A stretch of DNA of 64,000 bases from Pseudomonas azerbaijanoccidentalis (lineage in GTDB: Bacteria; Pseudomonadota; Gammaproteobacteria; Pseudomonadales; Pseudomonadaceae): positions 62,001 through 126,000 of the forward strand of contig NZ_JAHSTU010000004.1 in assembly GCF_019145495.1 (NCBI RefSeq), read 5' to 3'. The notes below the pieces were generated by a model. It was not told the origin of the DNA, made no database searches, and saw only the letters and a program-made list of their open reading frames with translations. Positions within the stretch are counted from its first letter, which is position 1; every line of letters starts with the position of its first letter. Shown here one piece after another: positions 29,773-39,013 of the stretch. The position numbers were made by a program, and so were the translations under genes.

Positions 29773-30537
29773 ATGTCCTTGCCTTCATTGTTGTCCCAAC
29801 ACATTGTTCGCCGCCCGCAACGCATTGCGTTGCTGCAACACATTGCCGAGCAGGGGTCGATCACCCGCGCCGCAAAAAGCGCGGGGCTGAGCTACAAGGC
29901 CGCTTGGGATGCCATTGATGAGCTGAACAACCTCGCGCAAAAACCGTTGGTGGAGCGCAGTGTCGGTGGCAAGGGCGGTGGTGGCGCCAAATTGTCCAGC
30001 GAAGGCGAGCGCGTATTGCGCCTGTATCAGAAGTTGCAGGCCTTGCAGGCTCAGGTGCTGGAAGCGGCTGAAGACGCCAGCGATCTGGATTTGCTTGGAC
30101 GCTTGATGTTGCGCACCAGCGCACGCAACCAATTGCACGGCAAAGTTGCAGCGATCGAACCCCAGGGGCGCAACGACCTGATTCGCCTGGAGATGGCCGA
30201 AAACCTGATCGTCGAAGCGCAAATCACCCACGACAGCACCGAGCGACTGGACCTGCAAGTCGGCACCGAAGTGGTGGCCCTGATCAAGGCTGGTTGGCTC
30301 GACTTGATGGCCAGCGACGCCCCCGCAACCCCGGGAAACAATTGCCTGATCGGCACCATCGAGCAAATCCTCGACGCCGAAGACGGCCCCAGCGAAGTGC
30401 GCATTACTTTGCCGAACGGTTTGACCCTGTGCGCCTTGGCCGAACCTTGGCACTTGCAATCCCTGGGGCTGACCTGCGGCAAACCCGTGCGGGTCGAATT
30501 TTCGCCGTCGCAGGTCTTGCTGGGCACTCCGCTGTAA
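29773..30537 (+). CDS. ModE-type molybdate-responsive regulator
   Basis: The 254-residue protein has an N-terminal LysR-like winged helix (QGSITRAAKSAGLSYKAAWD, residues 28-50) followed by two molybdate-binding TOBE/MOP domains (TSARNQLHGKV and a second copy around CLIGTIEQIL). This is the architecture of ModE, which represses molybdate uptake genes when molybdate is plentiful. No modABC genes are in the window. It follows comF by 81 bp and may share its transcript. Confidence 0.9.
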   Translation: MSLPSLLSQHIVRRPQRIALLQHIAEQGSITRAAKSAGLSYKAAWDAIDELNNLAQKPLVERSVGGKGGGGAKLSSEGERVLRLYQKLQALQAQVLEAAEDASDLDLLGRLMLRTSARNQLHGKVAAIEPQGRNDLIRLEMAENLIVEAQITHDSTERLDLQVGTEVVALIKAGWLDLMASDAPATPGNNCLIGTIEQILDAEDGPSEVRITLPNGLTLCALAEPWHLQSLGLTCGKPVRVEFSPSQVLLGTPL

Positions 30538-30603
30538 ACGCGCTGCAACAAAACCTTCATTTCTCGCCATTAAGGTGACTGCACAAATCGCAGGGAGCCT
30601 GAA

Positions 30604-32505
30604 ATGAGCCTATTAGAAGAAAACCAGTCGACCGACCTCGAACAGATGGTCGGCCTCAGCCGTCGCGGCTTTATCAGCGCGGGTGCCCTGTGCGGCGCCG
30701 CGATGTTTTTTGGCGGCAACCTCTTGAGCCGCAGCGTGCTGGCCGCCAGTGTCAGCGCTGGCAACAGCACACTGCTGGGCTTTGAGAGCATTCCCGCCGC
30801 CACCGCCGACAGCATCAGCCTGCCGCCGGGTTACAAGTCTTCAGTGCTGATCAGCTGGGGTCAGCCCCTGCACAAAAACGGCCCGGCGTTCGACCCGAGC
30901 GGCAACGGCAGTGCCGAGCAGCAGGAAGTCCAGTTCGGCGACCACAACGACGGCATGAGCCTGTTCGCCTTTCCCGGTGACAACGATCGCGCGCTGATGG
31001 CGATCAACAACGAATACACCAATTACCGTTACCTCTTCCCCCACGCCGGCATGCCGCAATCCTCTGAAGACGTGCGCAAAGCCCTGGCCAGCGAAGGCGT
31101 GTCGGTGATTGAAGTGCAACGCAAGAAGGGCCACTGGCAGTTCGTTCAGGACTCGCGCTACAACCGGCGCATCCACGGCAATTCGCCCATTAACGTGAGT
31201 GGCCCGGCTGCCGGACACGCCTTGCTGAAAACCAGCGCCGATCCACAGGGCAAAACCGTCCTCGGCACGTTCCAGAACTGCGCCAACGGCATGACCCCGT
31301 GGGGGACTTATCTGACTTGCGAAGAAAACTTCACCGACTGCTTTGGCAGCAGCAATGCCGAACAGAAGTTCGATGCCGCACAAAAGCGCTACGGCGCGGT
31401 GGTCACTAGTAAAGAGATTAATTGGCATCAACACGATCCGCGTTTCGACCTGGCCAAGAATCCCAACGAACTCAACCGCCACGGCTGGGTGGTAGAGATC
31501 GACCCGTTCGACCCGAAATCGACACCGGTCAAGCGCACTGCGCTGGGCCGTTTCAAACATGAAAACGCGGCACTGGCGCAAACCCGCGATGGCCATGCCG
31601 TGGTGTACATGGGCGACGACGAGCGCGGCGAATTCATCTACAAGTTCGTCAGCCGCGACAAGATCAACCACAAGAGCCCCAAGGCCAATCGTGACTTGCT
31701 CGACCATGGCACTTTGTACGTGGCGCGGTTCGACGCCGGTGACAGCAATGCCGATCACCCCAAAGGCCAGGGCGAATGGATCGAACTGACCCACGGCAAA
31801 AACGGCATCGACGCCAGCAGCGGTTTTGCCGATCAAGCCGAAGTGCTGATCAATGTGAGGCTGGCTGCCAGCGTGGTGAAAGCCACGCGCATGGATCGCC
31901 CGGAATGGATCGTGGTCAGCCCCAAGGATGGCCAGGTCTACTGCACGCTGACCAACAACGCCAAACGCGGCGAAGACGGGCAACCGGTGGGCGGGCCGAA
32001 CCCGCGGGAGAAAAACGTCTACGGGCAAATCCTGCGCTGGCGCACCGACCGCGACGATCACGGGTCGAAAACATTTGGCTGGGATCTGTTTGTGGTGGCC
32101 GGCAACCCGCAAGTGCATGCCGGCACACCGAAGGGCGGTTCTTCCAACATCACCCCGCAAAACATGTTCAACAGCCCGGACGGGCTGGCGTTCGATAATG
32201 CCGGGCGGTTGTGGATTCAAACCGACGGCGATGCCAGCAATGCCGGAGACTTCGCCGGCATGGGCAACAACCAGATGCTGTGCGCCGACCCGGTGACCGG
32301 GGAAATCCGCCGTTTCATGGTCGGCCCGATTGGTTGCGAGGTGACGGGGATCAGTTTCTCACCGGACCAGAAAACCTTGTTTATCGGGATTCAGCACCCG
32401 GGTGAATTCGGTGGCTCGACCTTCCCCGAGCACTTGCCCAATGGCAAACCGCGGTCTTCGGTGATGGCGATTACCCGCGAGGATGGCGGGATTATCGGCG
32501 CCTGA
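30604..32505 (+). CDS. PhoX family alkaline phosphatase (DUF839)
   Basis: The 633-residue exported protein has a twin-arginine signal (SRRGFISAGALCGAAMFFGG, about residues 19-40) and the PhoX/DUF839 beta-propeller. PhoX enzymes release phosphate from organic phosphomonoesters in the periplasm or outside and use iron and calcium. Family-typical stretches include NEYTNYRYLFP, GTYLTCEENF and SPDGLAFDNAGRLWIQTDG. I found no convincing Pho box in the short upstream gap. The gene is not obviously coupled to its neighbours. Confidence 0.87.
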   Translation: MSLLEENQSTDLEQMVGLSRRGFISAGALCGAAMFFGGNLLSRSVLAASVSAGNSTLLGFESIPAATADSISLPPGYKSSVLISWGQPLHKNGPAFDPSGNGSAEQQEVQFGDHNDGMSLFAFPGDNDRALMAINNEYTNYRYLFPHAGMPQSSEDVRKALASEGVSVIEVQRKKGHWQFVQDSRYNRRIHGNSPINVSGPAAGHALLKTSADPQGKTVLGTFQNCANGMTPWGTYLTCEENFTDCFGSSNAEQKFDAAQKRYGAVVTSKEINWHQHDPRFDLAKNPNELNRHGWVVEIDPFDPKSTPVKRTALGRFKHENAALAQTRDGHAVVYMGDDERGEFIYKFVSRDKINHKSPKANRDLLDHGTLYVARFDAGDSNADHPKGQGEWIELTHGKNGIDASSGFADQAEVLINVRLAASVVKATRMDRPEWIVVSPKDGQVYCTLTNNAKRGEDGQPVGGPNPREKNVYGQILRWRTDRDDHGSKTFGWDLFVVAGNPQVHAGTPKGGSSNITPQNMFNSPDGLAFDNAGRLWIQTDGDASNAGDFAGMGNNQMLCADPVTGEIRRFMVGPIGCEVTGISFSPDQKTLFIGIQHPGEFGGSTFPEHLPNGKPRSSVMAITREDGGIIGA

Positions 32506-32513
32506 TCAGGCCT

Positions 32514-32596
32514 CATCGCGAGCAAGCTCGCTCCCACAGGATTGGCGCGATTTCAAAACCGACGCATGACCTGTGGGAGCGGGCTTGCCCGCGATG
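32514..32596. repeat. REP pair, GCGAGCAAGCTCGC family
   Basis: Inverted arms TCGCGAGCAAGCTCGCTCCCACAGG and the mirrored CCTGTGGGAGCGGGCTTGCCCGCGA around a 33-bp centre, between phoX and the kinase gene. A similar pair is at 49630. Confidence 0.85.
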
Positions 32597-32684
32597 GCGT
32601 CAGCACAGTCACACCACCCAACTGCGTCCGTCTGCGCTACCATGCCTGGCCGGACGCAGCAGCCTGCTGCGCGCAGGAGTCAGC

Positions 32685-33659
32685 ATGGCCCACCCGTTTG
32701 AAACCCTCACCCCAGACCTCGTGCTCGATGCCGTCGAAAGCATCGGCTTCTTGAGCGACGCGCGCATTCTGGCGCTCAACAGCTATGAGAACCGCGTGTA
32801 TCAGGTCGGCATCGAAGACTCCGAACCGCTGATCGCCAAGTTCTACCGCCCACAGCGCTGGACCAACGAAGCGATTCTGGAAGAACACCAGTTCACCTTC
32901 GAACTCGCCGGGGTCGATGTCCCCGTGGTTGCGCCGATGATCCACAACGGTGAAACCCTGCACGAACACAACGGCTTTCGCTTCACCCTGTTCCCTCGCC
33001 GTGGCGGCCGGGCGCCGGAGCCGGGCAATCTCGATCAACTGTATCGCCTGGGGCAACTGCTCGGGCGCCTGCACGCCGTGGGCTCGACCAAGCCGTTCGA
33101 ACATCGCGAAGCCTTGGCGGTGCAGAATTTCGGCCATGACTCGCTGACAACCTTGCTCGAAGGCAACTTCATTCCCCGCAGCTTGCTTCCGGCCTACGAG
33201 TCCGTCGCCCGCGATCTGCTCAAGCGCGTGGAAGATGCCTACAGCAATACGCCGCACCAGAACATCCGCATGCACGGCGATTGCCACCCCGGCAACATGA
33301 TGTGCCGCGACGAGATGTTCCATATCGTCGACCTCGACGACTGTCGCATGGGCCCGGCGGTACAGGACATCTGGATGATGCTGGCGGGCGACCGTCAGGA
33401 CTGCCTGGGGCAGTTGTCGGAACTGATGGACGGCTACAACGAGTTCCATGACTTCAACCCACGTGAACTGGCGCTGATCGAACCGCTGCGTGCCCTGCGC
33501 CTGATGCACTACAGCGCCTGGCTCGCCCGCCGCTGGGATGACCCAGCCTTCCCGCGCAGCTTTCCTTGGTTCGGCACCGAGCGCTATTGGGGCGATCAGG
33601 TGTTGGCGTTGCGTGAACAGTTGGCGGCACTGAATGAAGAACCGCTGAAACTTTTTTAA
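32685..33659 (+). CDS. Stress response serine/threonine kinase SrkA/YihE-like
   Basis: The 324-residue protein has an aminoglycoside phosphotransferase/kinase fold. The catalytic loop HGDCHPGNMM (about residues 203-212) and the metal-binding IVDLDDCRMGP are clear. YihE/SrkA protects cells from toxin-linked death after envelope or oxidative stress in enteric bacteria. CAGGAG precedes the ATG. The gene is flanked by REP elements, so it is probably a single unit. Confidence 0.9.
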   Translation: MAHPFETLTPDLVLDAVESIGFLSDARILALNSYENRVYQVGIEDSEPLIAKFYRPQRWTNEAILEEHQFTFELAGVDVPVVAPMIHNGETLHEHNGFRFTLFPRRGGRAPEPGNLDQLYRLGQLLGRLHAVGSTKPFEHREALAVQNFGHDSLTTLLEGNFIPRSLLPAYESVARDLLKRVEDAYSNTPHQNIRMHGDCHPGNMMCRDEMFHIVDLDDCRMGPAVQDIWMMLAGDRQDCLGQLSELMDGYNEFHDFNPRELALIEPLRALRLMHYSAWLARRWDDPAFPRSFPWFGTERYWGDQVLALREQLAALNEEPLKLF

Positions 33660-33664
33660 TTCAA

Positions 33665-33746
33665 GATCAAAAGATCGCAGCCTTCGGCAGCTCCTACAGT
33701 GGAAATGTGTACACCCTGTAGGAGCTGCCGAAGGCTGCGATCTTTT
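33665..33746. repeat. REP pair (REPIN), GTAGGAGCTGCC family, copy 2
   Basis: GATCGCAGCCTTCGGCAGCTCCTAC followed after 24 bp by its inverse, about 82 bp, directly after the kinase gene. It ends in TTTTTT, so it may also serve as the terminator. Confidence 0.9.
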
Positions 33747-33817
33747 TTCTGACACGACACATCTATACAACCACCTTACAATCCCTTCTTTGTTAGCTGC
33801 CTAAGCAAGGATTCTGC

Positions 33818-34705
33818 ATGCAAGCCGCCAACCCGCGTCGCGGGTACATACTGGGCCTGAGTGCCTACATCATCTGGGGTCTTTTCCCGATCTACTTCAA
33901 AGCCATCGCCAACGTGCCTGCCGTGGAGATCATCATTCACCGCGTGCTGTGGTCGGCGCTATTCGGTGCCCTGTTGCTGCTGGTCTGGAAGCACCCGGGG
34001 TGGTGGCGCGAGCTGCGCGAAAATCCGAAGCGCCTGGCGATCCTGGCCCTGAGCGGCACCTTGATCGCCGCCAACTGGCTGACCTATGTCTGGTCGGTGA
34101 ACAACGGGCGCATGCTCGAAGCCAGTCTCGGTTACTACATCAACCCGCTGGTCAACGTGTTGCTGGGGATGCTGATGCTCGGTGAGCGTCTGCGCCGCAT
34201 GCAATGGATTGCGGTAGGCCTGGCAGGCGTCGGCGTGGCCCAGCAGGTGTGGCAAGTGGGCAGTTTGCCGTGGGTGTCGCTGGTGCTGGCGCTGACCTTC
34301 GGTTTCTACGGGCTGATTCGCAAGCAGGCGCCGGTCAAGGCGTTGCCGGGGTTAGTGGTGGAAACCTGGATGTTGGTGCCGATCGCCATCGCCTGGTTGC
34401 TGTTTAATTCGACGGCAGCAAGCGCTCAACCTGAGTTCTGGACCACCTCCGAGGCTTGGTGGCTGGTAGCCGCAGGTCCGGTCACGCTGGTGCCCCTGGT
34501 GTGTTTCAACGCCGCCGCGCGGCATTTGCCCTACACGACGCTGGGATTCCTCCAGTACCTGGCCCCGACGTTGGTGCTGTTGCAGGCCGTGCTGCTGTTT
34601 GGCGAACACTTGTCGTCCAGCACATTGGTGGCCTTCATATTCATCTGGGCCGGTTTGGCGGTGTATAGCGTTGATGCGTGGCTCAGCCTGCGTCGACGCA
34701 GCTGA
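33818..34705 (+). CDS. rarD: RarD, EamA-family transporter
   Basis: The 295-residue inner-membrane protein has ten predicted hydrophobic segments made of two EamA repeats. It begins RGYILGLSAYIIWGLFPIYFK, which is the typical RarD start. RarD proteins belong to the drug/metabolite transporter superfamily; the substrate is unknown. AAGGATT precedes the ATG. A strong hairpin follows 20 bp after the stop. Confidence 0.88.
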   Translation: MQAANPRRGYILGLSAYIIWGLFPIYFKAIANVPAVEIIIHRVLWSALFGALLLLVWKHPGWWRELRENPKRLAILALSGTLIAANWLTYVWSVNNGRMLEASLGYYINPLVNVLLGMLMLGERLRRMQWIAVGLAGVGVAQQVWQVGSLPWVSLVLALTFGFYGLIRKQAPVKALPGLVVETWMLVPIAIAWLLFNSTAASAQPEFWTTSEAWWLVAAGPVTLVPLVCFNAAARHLPYTTLGFLQYLAPTLVLLQAVLLFGEHLSSSTLVAFIFIWAGLAVYSVDAWLSLRRRS

Positions 34706-34725
34706 TCAAAAAACGCTCAAAGTCC

Positions 34726-34752
34726 TGCAGGCCACGTTTTACGTGGCCTGCA
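34726..34752 (+). terminator. Hairpin after rarD
   Basis: Perfect 12-bp stem (TGCAGGCCACGT / ACGTGGCCTGCA) with a 3-base loop. The downstream tract is TCGTTCCTT rather than a T run, so it may act with a weak tail. Confidence 0.65.
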
Positions 34753-34768
34753 TCGTTCCTTCCCAAGG

Positions 34769-34889
34769 TTATCCACAGCGTGATCCCCGCCGTTTGTGCG
34801 CAAGTGACTGAAACTGCTGGTTTTTTGATCAAATCCTGAAAAGCCCCGGCCGGCGTGGCCTGGCGGGCAGTTTCTACAGGTTATCCACA
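34769..34889 (+). promoter_or_regulatory. Two perfect DnaA boxes
   Basis: TTATCCACA occurs at 34769-34777 and 34881-34889, same orientation, 112 bp apart, in a 215-bp gap between rarD and the ACT-domain gene. Both are exact matches to the strongest DnaA-binding 9-mer. A third partial match on the opposite strand is near 34909. The gap has no AT-rich unwinding region, so it is unlikely to be an origin; a DnaA-titration or DnaA-regulated site is possible. Confidence 0.6.
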
Positions 34890-34920
34890 AGCAGGTGCAC
34901 GTTAAACTTGGATAACCCGA

Positions 34921-35439
34921 TCAAGTTTCACTGCGCAGCACCAATTCCACCATCAGATCGTCCGCCAGGGTTTCCAGACGTGATTGCAGCACGTCCAGAG
35001 AAAGGGTCAGTGGCACCGCCAGAATGGCCTCGGCGTGGAACAACGGCTCGCTGCTCATCGGCGCCGGGCGAACTTCAGTGACCAGTCTTTCAAGGTTGAC
35101 GCCCTGCTCGCTCAACAAGCGGGTGATGTCACGCACGATGCCGGGGCGATCGTTGCCCACCAGTTCCATGGCGATGGGTTTCCAGGTGCAGGACTGCTCG
35201 ATGCCGCTTTCGGCAATCAATACGCGAATGCCGTGGGCCGACAACCCTTGCAAGGCATCGACCAGTGAATCGTAGGCTTCCGCCGGCACCCCCACCCGAA
35301 GAATCCCGGCGAACTGCCCGGCCATGCGCGACATGCGGCTTTCCAGCCAGTTGCCCCCCTGCTCGGCAATGCATTGGGCGATGCGCTCGACCTGCCCTGG
35401 CTTGTCCGGTGCGAAAACGGTGAGTACGAGGTGGTCCAT
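34921..35439 (-). CDS. ACT-domain regulator, glycine cleavage system R-like
   Basis: The 172-residue soluble protein is made of two ACT domains: the first starts HLVLTVFAPDKPGQVERIA, the second AMELVGNDRPGIVRDITRLL near residue 90. This is the arrangement of GcvR, which senses glycine and modulates GcvA in enteric bacteria. ATG 35439 has AGAGGA upstream; the frame continues open further upstream without ACT homology. Which system it regulates here is unknown. Confidence 0.82.
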   Translation of the reverse strand: MDHLVLTVFAPDKPGQVERIAQCIAEQGGNWLESRMSRMAGQFAGILRVGVPAEAYDSLVDALQGLSAHGIRVLIAESGIEQSCTWKPIAMELVGNDRPGIVRDITRLLSEQGVNLERLVTEVRPAPMSSEPLFHAEAILAVPLTLSLDVLQSRLETLADDLMVELVLRSET

Positions 35440-35974
35440 GGCGCAGTCCTCTTTTGTTATTGAAAGAGAAGTATAGGCAAGGGTGATTGCTGCGCTGAAT
35501 CGGCTGACGCCATCGCTGGCAAGCCAGCTCCTAGAGGGATTACGCAGCCCCTGCAGGCGCTGGCTTGCCAGCGGTCCGGTGCAGCGCCGGCCAGCAGCAA
35601 ACAACAAATCGTGTACAACTTTTTATATTTAACTGGAACAATCTCATAGTTTTTTGAGAACATCCCGATCCCCGACGTGACTGCAATGCGTCACGGGGTC
35701 GCAGAACGACGTAATTAGTCTAATTTTCACAAGCGCAATTCATCATGTAGTATGCCGCAGCGCGCACTACATAACGTTGGATCGATGTCTGCCACAGGCG
35801 CAGTCGCATCCCTGAAAGCCCCGTCAGCAAGGCCCTCAAGCCGTTGATTGGTCACCACCCAGCCGTCAGAAATGGCATGTACTGGTCGCAGGGTTTGTGG
35901 TTTAAATGGCCAGAGGCTTCATTGTTAAATTGAAGAGCTGAAAAGCGAAATAGCTGAGCAGAGTGAGGCAAGCA
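35440..35974. other. 535-bp gap upstream of glcB
   Basis: No gene found. It holds a REP-like inverted repeat at about 35511-35575 (GCTGGCAAGCCAGCTCC and its mirror), the probable promoter of the ACT-domain gene to the left, and the glcB leader to the right. Within the leader is an inverted repeat ATGTAGT-N14-ACTACAT at 35745-35772 that could bind a regulator. The centre (35590-35740) is AT-rich relative to the surrounding genes. Confidence 0.5.
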
Positions 35975-38152
35975 ATGACTGAACACGTTCAAGTCGGTGG
36001 CCTGCAGGTCGCCAAAGTCCTGTTCGACTTCGTGAACAACGAAGCCATTCCCGGTACCGGCCTCACCGCCGATAAGTTCTGGGCCGGTGCCGACAAGGTC
36101 ATTCATGACCTGGCACCGAAGAACAAAGCCCTACTCGCCAAACGCGATGATTTCCAGGCTCGTATCGATGCCTGGCACCAGGAGCGTACAGGTCAGGCGC
36201 ACGACGCTGTGGCCTATAAAGCCTTCCTGCAAGACATCGGTTATCTGCTGCCAGAAGCGGCCGATTTCCAGGCAACGACGCAAAACGTCGATGAAGAAAT
36301 CGCCCGCATGGCCGGTCCACAGCTGGTGGTGCCGGTGATGAATGCCCGCTTCGCTCTCAATGCTTCGAACGCCCGCTGGGGTTCGCTGTACGACGCGCTC
36401 TACGGCACCGACGCCATCAGCGAAGCTGACGGCGCGGAAAAAGGCAAAGGCTACAACAAGGTACGCGGCGACAAGGTCATCGCCTTCGCCCGCGCCTTCC
36501 TCGACGAAGCGGCGCCATTGGCGGCCGGCTCCCACGTCGATTCCACCAGCTACAAAATCGTCGACGGCAAACTGGTGGTCGCCCTTAAAGGCGGCAGCAA
36601 CAGCGGCCTGCGCAACGATGCGCAACTGATCGGCTTCCAGGGCGAAGCTTCGGCACCGACCGCGATCCTGCTGAAAAACAACGGCCTGCATTTCGAAATC
36701 CAGGTCGATGCCAGCACCCCGGTCGGCCAGACCGACGCAGCCGGCGTCAAAGACATCCTGATGGAAGCCGCACTGACCACCATCATGGACTGCGAAGACT
36801 CCGTCGCCGCCGTCGATGCCGATGACAAAGTGGTGATCTACCGCAACTGGCTCGGCCTGATGAAGGGCGATCTGTCGGAAGAAGTGGCCAAGGGTGGCAA
36901 GACGTTTACCCGCACCATGAACGCCGACCGCGCCTACACCGGCGTCGACGGTAACGCGGTAAACCTGCACGGTCGTTCGCTGTTGTTTGTGCGCAACGTC
37001 GGTCACCTGATGACCATCGATGCGATCCTCGACAAAGACGGTAACGAAGTGCCGGAAGGCATTCTCGATGGCCTGGTGACTTGCCTGGCATCGATGCACA
37101 ACCTGAACGGCAACACCTCGCGCAAAAACACCCGCACCGGCTCCATCTACATCGTGAAGCCGAAGATGCACGGGCCTGAAGAAGCGGCGTTCACCAACGA
37201 ACTGTTCGGTCGCATCGAAGACGTGCTGGGCCTTCCGCGCAACACCCTCAAAGTCGGGATCATGGACGAGGAGCGCCGTACCACGGTCAACCTCAAGGCC
37301 TGCATCAAGGCTGCCAGCGAGCGCGTGGTGTTCATCAACACCGGTTTCCTCGACCGCACGGGCGACGAAATCCACACCTCCATGGAAGCCGGCCCGATGG
37401 TGCGCAAGGCCGACATGAAGGCGGAAAAATGGATCGGCGCCTACGAGAACTCCAACGTCGATATCGGCTTGAGCACCGGCCTGCAAGGTCGCGCACAAAT
37501 CGGTAAAGGCATGTGGGCCATGCCCGACCTGATGGCGGCGATGCTCGAACAGAAAATCGCTCACCCACTGGCCGGTGCCAACACCGCTTGGGTACCTTCG
37601 CCAACCGCCGCTGCCCTGCACGCGCTGCACTACCACAAGGTTGATGTGTTTGCCCGTCAGGCCGAACTGGCCAAACGTGCGCACGCCTCGGTGGACGACA
37701 TCCTGACCATTCCGCTGGCGGTGAACCCGCAATGGACCGCCGAACAGATCAAGAACGAACTGGACAACAATTCCCAGGGCATTCTTGGTTATGTGGTGCG
37801 CTGGATCGACCAGGGCGTTGGTTGCTCGAAAGTGCCGGACATCAACGATGTCGGCCTGATGGAAGACCGTGCGACGCTGCGTATTTCCAGCCAGCACATC
37901 GCCAACTGGCTGCGTCATGGCATCGTCACCGAAGAGCAAGTGATGGAAAGCCTCAAGCGCATGGCGCCGGTGGTTGACCGTCAGAACGCCGGTGACGCGC
38001 TGTACCGCCCACTGGCCCCGAACTTCGACAGCAACATCGCCTTCCAGGCAGCAGTCGAACTGGTGGTCGAAGGCACCAAGCAGCCGAACGGCTACACCGA
38101 GCCGGTCCTGCACCGTCGTCGTCGCGAGTTCAAGGCTGCCAACGGCCTGTAA
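35975..38152 (+). CDS. glcB: Malate synthase G
   Basis: Condenses glyoxylate and acetyl-CoA to malate in the cytoplasm, serving the glyoxylate shunt and glycolate use. The 725-residue length is that of the G isoform. Motifs include [23 protein letters not shown], the KPKMHGPEE segment, and [13 protein letters not shown] for metal and substrate binding. ATG 35975 follows GTGAGGCAAGCA; the in-frame GTG at 35963 lies within that ribosome site. A strong terminator follows. Confidence 0.97.
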   Translation: MTEHVQVGGLQVAKVLFDFVNNEAIPGTGLTADKFWAGADKVIHDLAPKNKALLAKRDDFQARIDAWHQERTGQAHDAVAYKAFLQDIGYLLPEAADFQATTQNVDEEIARMAGPQLVVPVMNARFALNASNARWGSLYDALYGTDAISEADGAEKGKGYNKVRGDKVIAFARAFLDEAAPLAAGSHVDSTSYKIVDGKLVVALKGGSNSGLRNDAQLIGFQGEASAPTAILLKNNGLHFEIQVDASTPVGQTDAAGVKDILMEAALTTIMDCEDSVAAVDADDKVVIYRNWLGLMKGDLSEEVAKGGKTFTRTMNADRAYTGVDGNAVNLHGRSLLFVRNVGHLMTIDAILDKDGNEVPEGILDGLVTCLASMHNLNGNTSRKNTRTGSIYIVKPKMHGPEEAAFTNELFGRIEDVLGLPRNTLKVGIMDEERRTTVNLKACIKAASERVVFINTGFLDRTGDEIHTSMEAGPMVRKADMKAEKWIGAYENSNVDIGLSTGLQGRAQIGKGMWAMPDLMAAMLEQKIAHPLAGANTAWVPSPTAAALHALHYHKVDVFARQAELAKRAHASVDDILTIPLAVNPQWTAEQIKNELDNNSQGILGYVVRWIDQGVGCSKVPDINDVGLMEDRATLRISSQHIANWLRHGIVTEEQVMESLKRMAPVVDRQNAGDALYRPLAPNFDSNIAFQAAVELVVEGTKQPNGYTEPVLHRRRREFKAANGL

Positions 38153-38174
38153 CAGAGCGTTTACGCCGGACATG

Positions 38175-38209
38175 AAAAAGCCCCGACTCGAAAGAGCCGG
38201 GGCTTTTTA
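38175..38209 (+). terminator. glcB terminator
   Basis: AAAAAGCCCCG...CTCGAAAGAG...CGGGGCTTTTT, a long stem with a GAAA loop and T5 tail 22 bp after the glcB stop. Confidence 0.92.
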
Positions 38210-38218
38210 TTACGTGAA

Positions 38219-38298
38219 GATCAAAAGATCGCAGCCTTCGGCAGCTCCTACATGGGATTTGCGTTTCCCTGTAGGAGCTGCCGAAGGCTGCGATCTTT
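38219..38298. repeat. REP pair (REPIN), GTAGGAGCTGCC family, copy 3
   Basis: Inverted arms GATCGCAGCCTTCGGCAGC and GCTGCCGAAGGCTGCGATC, 80 bp in total, between the convergent glcB and response-regulator genes. Confidence 0.9.
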
Positions 38299-38306
38299 CT
38301 GGCGGC

Positions 38307-38753
38307 TTACAAATCCATCCCCAACTCATGCCTGACCAGCCCCAGCAACTTGCCGGTATCGATAGGCTTGAGCAGAAAATCCACCACGCTCAAATGCATC
38401 GCGGCAATGGCGTCTTTTACGTCGGCATCGCCCGAGACAATGATGATTGGCATCGCCGCCCGCACCGACTCGCGGACTTGGCGGATCAGGTCCAGGCCAT
38501 CGACATGTCCCATTCGCAGATCGGTAATCACCAGGCCGATCGAAGGTTTCTCTTCCAACATTTTGAGTGCAGTTTCGCCACTGGCCGCTGTCATGCAGCG
38601 AATACCGTCCAGCGCCAGAATCTCCGACAGTAACTCTCGGGCGTCCTTGTCGTCGTCGACGATCAGCACCCGCTGCGGCGGCAGTTCGGGTTCCTGCATG
38701 ACAGCACTCAGCGCTTCGCGCTCGGCGTCACTCAAAATATCGTGGTCGGACAT
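38307..38753 (-). CDS. Receiver-domain response regulator
   Basis: The 148-residue CheY-like protein has an N-terminal 25-residue extension and no output domain. The acidic pocket VDDDKD, the phospho-acceptor Asp in VITDLRMG, the Ser switch in IVSGDAD and Lys in LLKPIDTG are all present. It probably acts by protein contact or in a phosphorelay. No kinase is adjacent; it diverges from the cNMP/CBS/DUF294 gene. Confidence 0.88.
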   Translation of the reverse strand: MSDHDILSDAEREALSAVMQEPELPPQRVLIVDDDKDARELLSEILALDGIRCMTAASGETALKMLEEKPSIGLVITDLRMGHVDGLDLIRQVRESVRAAMPIIIVSGDADVKDAIAAMHLSVVDFLLKPIDTGKLLGLVRHELGMDL

Positions 38754-39013
38754 GGCGTTCTCTACATGTTCAAGTCAGTTCCCTAGCACAGTGGTGAGAC
38801 ATCGCTAAGCAGACCTTCAATGTGCACTTCGTCGGATATTTTTCCAAGAGGCAAATGGAGAGGTTTTTCTCACGTTTGCGTAAGGGATTTCTGACAATAC
38901 ATCACGTTTACGGCCTACCTAGACTTACGTCCAATGGGCACCCCGGCCGCAGGGGTCGACCATGGTTGAGTCACCCGACAACAACAACTCCAAAAAAGAC
39001 TGCGGTAATGGTT

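Noticed and set aside
30538..30603. Pho box before phoX (CTGCACAAATCGCAG)
   Set aside because: The half-sites are too short and at the wrong spacing for the 11-bp direct repeats of a Pho box.
34706..34920. Possible replication origin because of two DnaA boxes
   Set aside because: There are only two boxes, no AT-rich unwinding element, and none of the dnaA, dnaN, gidA or rnpA genes that flank Pseudomonas origins.
35457..35663. 68-codon minus-strand frame in the gap before glcB
   Set aside because: It lies over a REP-like repeat and the leader of the ACT-domain gene, has no similarity I recognise, and has no ribosome site.
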